A DNA stretch of 7,797 bases. Source: Pedobacter sp. (GTDB taxonomy: Bacteria > Bacteroidota > Bacteroidia > Sphingobacteriales > Sphingobacteriaceae). Each line of letters begins with the position of its first letter. Position 1 is the first letter of the stretch. Below are positions 1 through 6,320 of the stretch, piece by piece. The DNA lies in NCBI GenBank assembly GCA_030149995.1, contig JASLGV010000046.1, positions 1-7,797 on the forward strand. Reading direction: 5' to 3'. The translations under genes were made by a program, and so were the position numbers. Below the pieces are notes generated by a model that was given only the letters and a program-made list of their open reading frames with translations, ran no database searches and was not told the origin of the DNA.

Positions 1-46
1 CAAGTAAAAAGAATCTCGGTTTTATAATAAGCTCATTTTTCTTTGT

Positions 47-54
47 TATTTTTG
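47..54 (+). promoter_or_regulatory. Candidate Bacteroidota -7 promoter box (TATTTTTG)
   Basis: TATTTTTG is an exact match to the Bacteroidota housekeeping sigma -7 consensus TAnnTTTG, 55 bases ahead of the first start codon. No clear -33 TTTG lies at the expected distance; the nearest is a T-rich TTTA at 21-24. The assignment therefore rests on the -7 box and its intergenic position. It would drive the FAH-family gene and, by read-through, the M23 peptidase gene. Confidence 0.4.
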
Positions 55-58
55 AGGT

Positions 59-78
59 GATATGACCATGTTCATATC
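59..78. promoter_or_regulatory. Near-perfect 20-bp palindrome, operator candidate
   Basis: Arms GATATGA (59-65) and TCATATC (72-78) are exact reverse complements, and the centre CCATGT adds two more symmetric pairs, so 18 of 20 positions obey dyad symmetry. The site begins four bases after the -7 box at 47-54, where a bound dimeric repressor would block initiation. It could also be an mRNA leader hairpin. No T-tract follows, so it does not look like a terminator. The role is inferred from symmetry and position only. Confidence 0.35.
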
Positions 79-109
79 TGTTTATCTTAAAATTCATAGC
101 TGATACATT

Positions 110-721
110 ATGAAAATCATTGCCATTGGCCGCAATTATGCAGAACACGCCAAAGAACTTAACAATCCTGTTCCAACAAGTCCCGTAATTTTTTTAAAAC
201 CCGATACGGCGCTTTTAAAAGACAACAAACCTTTTTACATCCCTGATTTTTCAAATGATATTCATCACGAACTTGAAATCGTTTTAAAAGTAGCCAAAGA
301 AGGTAAACATATTGCCGAGAAATTTGCTTCCAATTATTATGATGAGATTGGCCTGGGCATCGATTTCACGGCACGCGATATTCAGCGTGTGCATAAGGAA
401 AAAGGTCTGCCCTGGGAACTGGCCAAAGCCTTTGACCATTCGGCACCTGTTAGTCAGTTTATCCCAAAAAGTGAATTTAAAGATCTTTACGATCTTCATT
501 TTGAGCTTAAAATAAACCAGGAAAGCCGTCAGAAAGGCCATACTAAAGATTTGCTGTTTTCTTTTGAAAAGCTCATCAGCTTTGTTTCGCAATATATTAC
601 CCTTAAAAAAGGGGATCTTATTTTTACGGGTACACCAGCTGGTGTGGGGCCGGTACAAAAAGGAGACAAGCTCGAAGCCTGGCTGGAAGACAAACAATTA
701 TTAAATTTTGATATTAAATAA
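110..721 (+). CDS. Fumarylacetoacetate hydrolase family protein (FAHD1/YcgM-like)
   Basis: A 203-residue cytoplasmic enzyme of the small FAH superfamily, whose members act on acylpyruvates or oxaloacetate and related 2-oxo acids using Mg2+ or Mn2+. Visible signatures are GRNYAEHAKEL near the N-terminus, the metal-ligand motif H-E-L-E with Glu54 and Glu56, the third ligand Asp85 in GLGIDFTARD, the lid segment KGLPWELAKAFD (98-109), and the closing loop TGTPAGVGP (173-181). All three expected carboxylate ligands are present and the length is normal for this single-domain group, so it should be active. ATG 110 is the natural start, since MKIIAIGRNY is the usual beginning of the family. The stop is only 3 bases from the next start, so the M23 gene is probably co-transcribed. 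The exact substrate (acylpyruvate hydrolysis or oxaloacetate decarboxylation) cannot be settled from sequence. Confidence 0.92.
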   Translation: MKIIAIGRNYAEHAKELNNPVPTSPVIFLKPDTALLKDNKPFYIPDFSNDIHHELEIVLKVAKEGKHIAEKFASNYYDEIGLGIDFTARDIQRVHKEKGLPWELAKAFDHSAPVSQFIPKSEFKDLYDLHFELKINQESRQKGHTKDLLFSFEKLISFVSQYITLKKGDLIFTGTPAGVGPVQKGDKLEAWLEDKQLLNFDIK

Positions 722-724
722 AAG

Positions 725-2449
725 ATGCAGCAAAAACTTTCTTTCACAACTTGCCTGCTTCTCTCCTTCTTGTTAATATCCGGCGCTGCATCTGCACAAA
801 AGATATTCAGCAACAACAAATATCCGTTAACAGATTTCAGGCAACCGCTGGATATTGTACCCCCGGCGCTTGCAGGTTCCTTTGGCGAAATCAGGGGTAA
901 TCATTTTCATTCGGGCATCGATTTCAGGACCAACCAGCGCGAAGGTTATCCTGTATATGCCGTTGCCGATGGTTATATTTCTCGGTTACGCGTGCAAAAC
1001 AGTGGCTTCGGGCAGGCTTTATACATCAACCATCCCAATGGCTACACAACGGTTTACGGGCATTTACAGCGTTTTGCACCTAAAATTGCAACCATTGTTA
1101 AAAACCTGCAATACGATAAGAAAACTTTCGAGCTTGATGAGTTTCCCGATCCCATATTAATTCCGGTGCGCAAAGGCGATCTCATTGCCTGGTCGGGCAA
1201 CCGGGGCAGTTCGGGCGGGCCGCATCTTCATTTCGAAATACGCGATACCAAAACAGAAGAAACCATTAATCCACAGTTTTTTGGAATCAACATTGAAGAT
1301 AATATTCCGCCCGTTATACATGGCCTTTATGTTTATCATTTAAACGGCAAACCTTTTAACGAGTTCACCACCAGGCAAGCCATTGCCATTAGTGGTGCCA
1401 ATGGCAGTTATAAAGCCGTAGCACCCGTAAATTTGAGTGGAGAAGTTGGTTTTGGAGTGGTTGCAACAGACAGGCACAACGGATTATCGGGTACAAATGG
1501 CGTATACTCCATACAACTGGAAGTGGATGGCAAACTCATTTACACCTCTGCACTGGAACGCTTTGCCTTTGAAGATAGCAAAGCGATCAATTCGCATATC
1601 GATTACCCGGCGTACCTGAATACCAAAAGAAGTATCCAGAAAAGTTTTGTAGATCCCGGCAATCCGTTAAAAATTTACAGCGGCCTAATTAACAACGGGC
1701 GCATTGAATTTAACGACAACGAGCAGCACCAGCTCCGCTACCTGATTACCGATGCAACAGGCAACAGCAGTACCCTTACTTTTAATGTAAAGGCCAGCCC
1801 CTCCACTGCACCTGCAAATACGGTAACCGGCGATAACTTTTTTGCCTACAACAAAACAAACGAGATATCACTGCCAGATCTGAAGATCGTACTTACAAAA
1901 GGCACTTTATACAACGATTTAAATTTCAATTATAAAAAGCTTTCCAGGCCTGCGGTAAATGCCTGGTCGGCCATGTATCAGATTCATAACCGTTTTACCC
2001 CGCTGCATACAGGTTTCCAGCTATGGATAAAAGCCGATAGCCTGCCCGAAAACCTGAGAGCAAAAGCCCTGATTGTAAATGAAAACCGTGTATCACAGGG
2101 CGGATTTTACGAAGATGGCTATGTAAAAGCCAATCCTAAAAACTTTGGTTCTTTTTTTGTTTCTGTTGATACAGTTGCCCCCATCATTACGCCTGTGAAC
2201 ATCGCCGATGGCAAAAACATGGCCGGTTTATCTAAAATTATTTTTAAAATAAGCGATCATTTATCCGGTATTAAAAGTTTTAATGGATATATTGACGGCA
2301 AATGGGTTTTAATGGAGTTTGATGCCAAAACGGCTACCCTTTGGCACAGCTTTGACGAAAGAACAAATAAAGGAAAACATACGCTCGATCTGGTTGTTGC
2401 TGATATGAAAGATAATGTGCGCAAATACAGCGCAACGTTTTACAGATAA
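725..2449 (+). CDS. Secreted M23 family metallopeptidase with long C-terminal region
   Basis: A 574-residue exported zinc peptidase predicted to cut peptide cross-bridges of peptidoglycan in the periplasm. Residues 1-24 form a signal peptide (hydrophobic core LLLSFLLISG, then ASA|Q), with no lipobox Cys. The M23/LytM catalytic domain spans about 45-190. The HxxxD zinc motif is His62 and Asp66 in HSGID, YGH at 111-113 supplies the conserved upstream His, and HLHFE at 167-171 gives the catalytic and third zinc-binding His residues. All key residues are intact. An insertion of about 35 residues (117-152) separates YGH from the final beta hairpin. Residues about 200-574 are beta-rich. The last about 95, starting at DTVAPIITP, resemble an Ig-like fold; the middle segment I do not recognise. 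The start is fixed by the signal peptide. The 3-base gap to the FAH gene indicates an operon, though the functional link is unclear. Confidence 0.93.
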   Translation: MQQKLSFTTCLLLSFLLISGAASAQKIFSNNKYPLTDFRQPLDIVPPALAGSFGEIRGNHFHSGIDFRTNQREGYPVYAVADGYISRLRVQNSGFGQALYINHPNGYTTVYGHLQRFAPKIATIVKNLQYDKKTFELDEFPDPILIPVRKGDLIAWSGNRGSSGGPHLHFEIRDTKTEETINPQFFGINIEDNIPPVIHGLYVYHLNGKPFNEFTTRQAIAISGANGSYKAVAPVNLSGEVGFGVVATDRHNGLSGTNGVYSIQLEVDGKLIYTSALERFAFEDSKAINSHIDYPAYLNTKRSIQKSFVDPGNPLKIYSGLINNGRIEFNDNEQHQLRYLITDATGNSSTLTFNVKASPSTAPANTVTGDNFFAYNKTNEISLPDLKIVLTKGTLYNDLNFNYKKLSRPAVNAWSAMYQIHNRFTPLHTGFQLWIKADSLPENLRAKALIVNENRVSQGGFYEDGYVKANPKNFGSFFVSVDTVAPIITPVNIADGKNMAGLSKIIFKISDHLSGIKSFNGYIDGKWVLMEFDAKTATLWHSFDERTNKGKHTLDLVVADMKDNVRKYSATFYR

Positions 2450-2503
2450 AATTCTGCTAAACCCGAAGACGTAAAAAATTATAAAGAATAAACAAAAGAT
2501 AAC

Positions 2504-2968
2504 ATGGCTGCATTAAAAGAAGGTGATCAGGCTCCTGCAATCACCGCAAAAGACCAGAGCGGGAATACCGTTACGCTAAACGATTATAAAGGCAAAAAAG
2601 TGGTTCTTTACTTTTACCCCAAAGATGATACGCCCGGCTGTACGGCAGAAGCCTGCAGTTTTAGAGATAACTACCAGGGACTTACAGCAAAAGGCATTGT
2701 GGTACTGGGTGTAAGTGTTGACGATGAAAAATCACATCAGAAATTTGTAACGAAGCACGATCTGCCTTTTACCCTGCTGGCAGATACCGATCAGAAAATT
2801 GTAAATGATTATGGTGTTTGGGCAGAAAAAAACATGTATGGTAAGAAATATATGGGTACAGTCCGCACAACCTTTATCATTGATGAGGAAGGAAAAATTG
2901 CACACATAATTAAAAAAGTAGATACCAAAAATGCCACCCAGCAGGTACTCGATTTAATCAATAACTAA
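2504..2968 (+). CDS. bcp: Thioredoxin-dependent thiol peroxidase (Bcp/PrxQ peroxiredoxin)
   Basis: A 154-residue cytoplasmic peroxiredoxin that reduces H2O2 and organic hydroperoxides, recycled by thioredoxin. The active-site signature TPGCTAEACSFRD places the peroxidatic Cys46 and, five residues on, the resolving Cys51. This is the helix alpha-2 arrangement typical of Bcp, comparable to Cys45/Cys50 in E. coli. Thr43, Pro44 and Arg121 (VRTTFIID) complete the conserved active site. Length and the MAALKEGDQAPA start are standard for the family. It lies 54 bases after the M23 gene and 62 bases before the transketolase pair. I see no promoter box directly ahead, so it may be read from upstream or from an element I cannot recognise. 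No OxyR- or PerR-type site is evident. Confidence 0.95.
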   Translation: MAALKEGDQAPAITAKDQSGNTVTLNDYKGKKVVLYFYPKDDTPGCTAEACSFRDNYQGLTAKGIVVLGVSVDDEKSHQKFVTKHDLPFTLLADTDQKIVNDYGVWAEKNMYGKKYMGTVRTTFIIDEEGKIAHIIKKVDTKNATQQVLDLINN

Positions 2969-2991
2969 TTATAATATAGCAGGTAAAACAC

Positions 2992-2999
2992 TACCTTTG
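2992..2999 (+). promoter_or_regulatory. Candidate -7 promoter box (TACCTTTG) for the transketolase pair
   Basis: TACCTTTG matches TAnnTTTG exactly and lies 31 bases before the start codon at 3031, in the 62-base gap after bcp. This would give a leader of about 25 bases. The -33 region around 2968-2973 is AT-rich but has no clear TTTG. The transketolase pair thus probably has its own promoter and is terminated at 4923-4960. Confidence 0.5.
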
Positions 3000-3030
3000 C
3001 TATGTAACAACAACCGCTTATTTTATTTTA

Positions 3031-3876
3031 ATGAAACATACAATTAAAGAATTAGAAGATATTGCTTCACAGATAAGAAGAGATATTGTAAGAATGGTTC
3101 ACGGATGCCAGTCTGGCCACCCAGGTGGTTCATTGGGTTGTGCTGATTTCTTTACGGCTTTATATTTTGAAGTTTTAAACCACAATAAAGATTTTAATAT
3201 GGATGGTGTTGGAGAAGATTTATTTTTCCTCTCTAACGGACACATCTCACCTGTATGGTACAGTACACTTGCCCATGCCGGATATTTCGATAAATCAGAA
3301 CTTGCCACTTTCCGTAAACTGGATAGCCGCTTACAGGGCCACCCAACTACGCACGAGCATTTACCTGGAATCCGTATAGCATCTGGCTCTTTAGGTCAGG
3401 GAATGTCTGTTGCCATTGGTGCAGCCCTTACAAAAAGATTAAACGGCGATAAATCGTATGTTTTCTCACTTCATGGTGATGGAGAATTGCAAGAAGGTCA
3501 AAACTGGGAGGCCGCAATGTTTGCGCCTTTTCATAAAGTAGACCATTACATTGCAACCATTGATTACAACGGTCAGCAAATCGACGGACCTACAGAAAAG
3601 GTATTGTCTTTAGAAAGCCTTCAGGCTAAGTTTGAAGCTTTCGGATGGCATGTAATCAACACAGATGGAAATGATATGGATGCCATTGTAAAAGGTTTGC
3701 ATTACGCCAAATCTTTAACCGGAAAAGGTAAACCGATTTTAAACTTAATGAGTACTCAAATGGGCTACGGTGTAGATTATATGATGGGCTCTCATAAATG
3801 GCATGGTACTGCTCCAAACGATGAGCAGCTGGCCGCCGCTTTAAAACAATTACCGGAAACTTTAGGAGATTACTAA
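3031..3876 (+). CDS. Transketolase, N-terminal (thiamine-diphosphate-binding) subunit
   Basis: A 281-residue protein equivalent to the first half of a normal transketolase of about 660 residues. With its partner it should transfer two-carbon ketol units between sugar phosphates in the non-oxidative pentose phosphate pathway. Motifs visible in order: GHPGG (29-33) with His30, LSNGHISP around 67-74, SGSLGQGM (118-125), and the ThDP/Mg2+ motif HGDGELQEGQNWEAA from 148, with Asp150 and the downstream Asn180 in DYNGQQIDG. HKWHGTAPN (255-263) is the usual C-terminal signature of this half. The pyrimidine-binding domain and its catalytic Glu are absent here and encoded by the next gene. No frameshift joins them: this protein ends cleanly at a natural domain boundary, as in other known split transketolases. 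The start suits the family (MKHTIKELEDIASQIRRDI). Confidence 0.95.
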   Translation: MKHTIKELEDIASQIRRDIVRMVHGCQSGHPGGSLGCADFFTALYFEVLNHNKDFNMDGVGEDLFFLSNGHISPVWYSTLAHAGYFDKSELATFRKLDSRLQGHPTTHEHLPGIRIASGSLGQGMSVAIGAALTKRLNGDKSYVFSLHGDGELQEGQNWEAAMFAPFHKVDHYIATIDYNGQQIDGPTEKVLSLESLQAKFEAFGWHVINTDGNDMDAIVKGLHYAKSLTGKGKPILNLMSTQMGYGVDYMMGSHKWHGTAPNDEQLAAALKQLPETLGDY

Positions 3877-3885
3877 ATTAGATTG

Positions 3886-3940
3886 GAGATGTGAGATATG
3901 AGGTTTAAATCTCATGTCTGATGTCTGTGATCTCATATCT
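3886..3940. repeat. Inverted array of degenerate 7-bp repeats between the transketolase genes
   Basis: The right side splits into consecutive heptamers ATCTCAT, GTCTGAT, GTCTGTG, ATCTCAT and a partial ATCT (3909-3940). The left side holds the inverted versions GAGATGT, GAGATAT and GAGG (3886-3903), around an AT-rich centre. AGATATGAG (3894-3902) is the exact reverse complement of CTCATATCT (3932-3940), and also pairs with CTCATGTCT (3911-3919) through nine pairs including one G-T wobble and an 8-base loop. The two hairpins exclude each other. It looks like an interspersed intergenic element, not random spacer. I associate similar GAGAT-rich repeats with Bacteroidota genomes, but that is memory, not a search. 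Confidence 0.6.
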
Positions 3941-3950
3941 AAGAAACAAA

Positions 3951-4907
3951 ATGAAAAAATACACATATACAGAAAAAAAAGATACACGTTCGGGTTTTGG
4001 TGCAGGCTTACATGAAGCAGGCAAGAAAAACGATCAGGTGGTTGCTTTATGTGCCGATTTGGTTGGTTCCTTAAAAATGGATGCCTTTATTAAAGACTTT
4101 CCGGAACGTTTTGTGCAGGTAGGTATTGCCGAAGCCAACATGATTGGTATTGCAGCGGGTATGACCATTGGTGGTAAAATTCCATTTACCGGAACTTTTG
4201 CCAACTTCTCTACCGGCCGTGTGTACGACCAGATCAGACAATCTGTAGCTTATTCAAATAAAAATGTTAAAATCTGTGCTTCACACGCAGGTCTTACACT
4301 TGGTGAAGATGGTGCTACCCACCAGATTTTAGAAGACATCGGTTTAATGAAAATGCTTCCGGGCATGGTGGTTATCAATCCATGCGATTATAACCAGACC
4401 AAAGCCGCAACCCTTGCCATTGCCGAGTACGAAGGTCCGGTTTACCTGCGTTTCGGTCGCCCGGTTATTCCTGTATTTACTGATCCGGATCAGAAATTCG
4501 AAATCGGTAAAGCCTGGATGGTAAATGAAGGTTCTGATGTAACCATCATTGCAACCGGTCACATGGTATGGAAAGCAATTGAAGCCGGCGAAAAACTTGC
4601 CGAACTGGGTATCGATGCAGAAATCATCAACATTCACACCATTAAACCGCTGGACGATGAGGCCATTCTGAAATCAGTTAAAAAAACAGGTTGTGTGGTT
4701 ACCTGCGAAGAGCATAATAAGTTTGGTGGACTGGGCGAAAGCGTTGCACGCTTACTCGCAACCGAATTACCTACACCTCAGGAATTTGTAGCGGTAAACG
4801 ACTCTTTTGGAGAAAGCGGTACCCCAGATCAGTTAATGGCCAAATATGGTTTGGAAGCTGTGAACATTGTTGAAGCTGTTCAAAAAGTTATCAGCAGAAA
4901 AAAGTAA
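3951..4907 (+). CDS. Transketolase, C-terminal (pyrimidine-binding) subunit
   Basis: A 318-residue partner of the preceding gene, carrying the transketolase pyrimidine-binding domain (about 10-175) and C-terminal domain (about 190-315). VGIAEANMIGIAAG contains Glu61, the conserved acid that activates the thiamine aminopyrimidine ring. SHAGLTLGEDGATHQ (111-125) is the substrate-site segment with His112 and His124, and YLRFGRP is at 165-171. GCVVTCEEHNKFGGLGE (247-263) is the C-terminal domain signature. The two halves add up to about 600 residues and together supply a complete active site. I chose ATG 3951 over the in-frame ATG 3921. MKKYTYTEKKDTRSGFG is a normal family start, whereas the extra residues MSVISYLRNK would be translated from the repeat element. 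It is co-transcribed with the N-terminal subunit (74-base gap) and followed by a strong terminator. Confidence 0.93.
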   Translation: MKKYTYTEKKDTRSGFGAGLHEAGKKNDQVVALCADLVGSLKMDAFIKDFPERFVQVGIAEANMIGIAAGMTIGGKIPFTGTFANFSTGRVYDQIRQSVAYSNKNVKICASHAGLTLGEDGATHQILEDIGLMKMLPGMVVINPCDYNQTKAATLAIAEYEGPVYLRFGRPVIPVFTDPDQKFEIGKAWMVNEGSDVTIIATGHMVWKAIEAGEKLAELGIDAEIINIHTIKPLDDEAILKSVKKTGCVVTCEEHNKFGGLGESVARLLATELPTPQEFVAVNDSFGESGTPDQLMAKYGLEAVNIVEAVQKVISRKK

Positions 4908-4922
4908 AACCTATTCATACAG

Positions 4923-4960
4923 AACACGGATAGACAGCATTTGTCTATCCGTGTTTTTTT
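4923..4960 (+). terminator. Rho-independent terminator of the transketolase operon
   Basis: A perfect 14-bp stem, AACACGGATAGACA (4923-4936) with TGTCTATCCGTGTT (4942-4955), closes a 5-base loop GCATT and runs into seven consecutive T residues (4954-4960). It starts 15 bases after the transketolase stop codon. There is no matching T-run on the other side, so it acts in the + direction only. It separates the transketolase transcript from the sigma-factor cluster, which must therefore have its own promoter. Confidence 0.93.
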
Positions 4961-4996
4961 ATGCATAAAGCTCCATAGAATACCAGTATAAATTTA

Positions 4997-5004
4997 TATC
5001 TTTC
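4997..5004 (+). promoter_or_regulatory. Weak -7-like box (TATCTTTC) ahead of the sigma factor gene
   Basis: TATCTTTC matches TAnnTTTG except for the last base, and sits 44 bases before the sigma-factor start in the 88 bases between terminator and gene. The terminator makes a promoter here necessary, and this is the best housekeeping-like candidate. No -33 TTTG is visible. The gene could instead be read by its own sigma factor from a motif I cannot recognise from one example. Confidence 0.25.
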
Positions 5005-5048
5005 TCGACAATTCAAACCTGCAGTAAAAAAACTATTTATACACTTTA

Positions 5049-5609
5049 ATGAAACAAGTTGAAGATTCAGAAATTCTGGCCATGTTTGCCGTCGAGAAAA
5101 CTCGAAATGAAGCCTTTAACCTGCTTTTAAAGAAATATCAGCAAAAAATATACTGGCACATTCGCCGTCTGGTTCTTAACCACGACGATTGCGACGACCT
5201 TCTGCAGGAGGTATTTGTAAAAGTTTGGAAAAACCTCGATAAATTTAGAAGCGATGCACAACTCTATACCTGGATTTACCGCATTGCAACAAACGAATCC
5301 ATTACGTTTCTAAACAAGCAAAAGCAACGTACCAACACGCCTTTGGATGAAGTATCGCCAGCACTTGCCGAAAACCTGGTGGCTTCTTCCTACTTTAACG
5401 GAGATAAGCTGCAACTTAAATTACAGAAAGCCATTTTAAGCCTGCCCGAAAAACAAAGAATTATTTTCAACATGAAATATTTTGATGATATGAAATATGA
5501 AGAGATTTCGGAAGTATTGGGCACCTCTGTAGGGGCTTTAAAAGCTTCTTTTCATATTGCAGCAAAAAAAATAGAGGCAATTATCACAAATGATGAAATA
5601 GATTATTAA
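5049..5609 (+). CDS. ECF-type RNA polymerase sigma factor (sigma-70 family)
   Basis: A 186-residue alternative sigma factor. Region 2 spans about 25-92: DDCDDLLQEVFVKVWKNLDKF (47-67) is the core-binding and -10 recognition helix pair, and TWIYRIATNESITFLNKQKQ follows. A linker of about 30 residues (93-122) leads to region 4 (about 123-180). There LSLPEKQRIIFNMKYFDDM is followed by the helix-turn-helix YEEISEVLGTSVGALKASFHIAAKKIE that reads the -35 element. No region 1.1 or 3 is present and length is typical of ECF factors. The nearest subgroup is the Bacteroidota one with the GTSVGALKASxHxAxKKIE signature. It heads a three-gene set with a membrane protein 34 bases downstream and a secreted Spy-like protein, so release from membrane sequestration on an envelope signal is the likely control. 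The target genes are not identifiable, although autoregulation is common in such systems. Confidence 0.93.
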   Translation: MKQVEDSEILAMFAVEKTRNEAFNLLLKKYQQKIYWHIRRLVLNHDDCDDLLQEVFVKVWKNLDKFRSDAQLYTWIYRIATNESITFLNKQKQRTNTPLDEVSPALAENLVASSYFNGDKLQLKLQKAILSLPEKQRIIFNMKYFDDMKYEEISEVLGTSVGALKASFHIAAKKIEAIITNDEIDY

Positions 5610-5643
5610 ACCTTTTGATCTTAATTGTATCAATATATCTGTA

Positions 5644-6288
5644 ATGAACGAAAATATAGAAAATAACGATTGGATGAAAGAGACACCTTTGCTTGCTGCA
5701 ATGGCGAAACGCAATCCTTTTTGCGTTCCTGACGGTTATTTTGATGATTTGGAAAATAATGTCCGGTCTTCTATCTTTTTAGATAAACTTGTACAACAAA
5801 CAGATAAAAATGCTTTTGAAGTACCTGCAGGTTATTTTGATACCTTAACCGAGCAAATCGAAACCAGCGTTCATTTAGAAAGCCTGATTGCTGAAGAAAA
5901 TCCTTTTCATACGCCGGCACATTATTTTGATTCTTTAGAAGCCCGTATTACACATAAGATTGAGGTAAATAAGCCACGTAAGGCTACTAAAATTGTTGCC
6001 CTTTGGAATAAGAACCTATTTAAATATGCAAGTGCTGCCTGCTTTTTAATTGCTTCTTCGTTCTTCCTGTATTTTTACGAAAGCAGTCAGTCTGTAGTAA
6101 AAAGAAACAACATGGCCGCATTTAGCAATGAACAATTGCTGTACGATATAGATGAACATACCATTATTGAGCACCTGGAAAGCAGAAATACAGATGCGCC
6201 AAAAGCAATAAACGCTTCAACAAATACAGAAATTGAAAATTATATTCTGAGAAATTACTCGTCGAGTGATTTGGCTCAGGAACTATAA
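5644..6288 (+). CDS. Single-pass membrane protein with three N-x-F-x-x-P-x-x-YFD repeats, predicted anti-sigma factor
   Basis: A 214-residue protein I cannot place in a named family. Its N-terminal, probably cytoplasmic part (1-125) holds three related segments: residues 24-36 (NPF..PDGYFDDL), 56-68 (NAF..PAGYFDTL) and 86-98 (NPF..PAHYFDSL). They share N-[PA]-F-x-x-P-x-x-Y-F-D-x-L, each followed by a helix with hydrophobic spacing. A basic stretch (PRKATK) precedes one transmembrane segment at about 126-145 (LFKYASAACFLIASSFFLYF), which fits an N-in orientation by the positive-inside rule. A hydrophilic tail of about 69 residues (146-214) would then lie in the periplasm. It contains two similar acidic segments, DIDEHTIIEHL and NTEIENYILRN. 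There is no zinc-binding HxxxCxxC motif of ZAS anti-sigma factors. Its position 34 bases after an ECF sigma gene and before a secreted sensor-like gene suggests an anti-sigma role. That role is inference. Confidence 0.7.
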   Translation: MNENIENNDWMKETPLLAAMAKRNPFCVPDGYFDDLENNVRSSIFLDKLVQQTDKNAFEVPAGYFDTLTEQIETSVHLESLIAEENPFHTPAHYFDSLEARITHKIEVNKPRKATKIVALWNKNLFKYASAACFLIASSFFLYFYESSQSVVKRNNMAAFSNEQLLYDIDEHTIIEHLESRNTDAPKAINASTNTEIENYILRNYSSSDLAQEL

Positions 6289-6320
6289 CAACAAACACAA
6301 AGTCCGGCCATTACCGGGAT

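Noticed and set aside
632..645. Perfect 14-bp palindrome ACACCAGCTGGTGT inside the FAH gene
   Set aside because: It encodes the conserved TPAGV part of the family's closing loop, so the symmetry is most simply a by-product of codon choice.
284..697. Minus-strand open frame of 137 codons opposite the FAH gene
   Set aside because: It lies wholly inside a gene with clear family motifs, and its translation is low-complexity, rich in Phe and Cys, with no recognisable domain.
3099..3308. Minus-strand open frame of 69 codons opposite the first transketolase gene
   Set aside because: The + strand carries an intact transketolase domain here, and the antisense translation shows no domain or start context.
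3874..3950. Possibility that the transketolase is a single gene broken by a frameshift or by insertion of the repeat
   Set aside because: Both halves have complete domain ends and proper starts, and no coding remnant is visible in the gap. The arrangement fits known split transketolases.
4344..4637. Minus-strand open frame of 97 codons opposite the second transketolase gene
   Set aside because: It is a shadow of a well-supported coding region with no motif of its own.
5621..5638. Short inverted repeat TTGAT/ATCAA between the sigma gene and the YFD-repeat gene
   Set aside because: Only about five pairs in AT-rich sequence with no tail; indistinguishable from chance.
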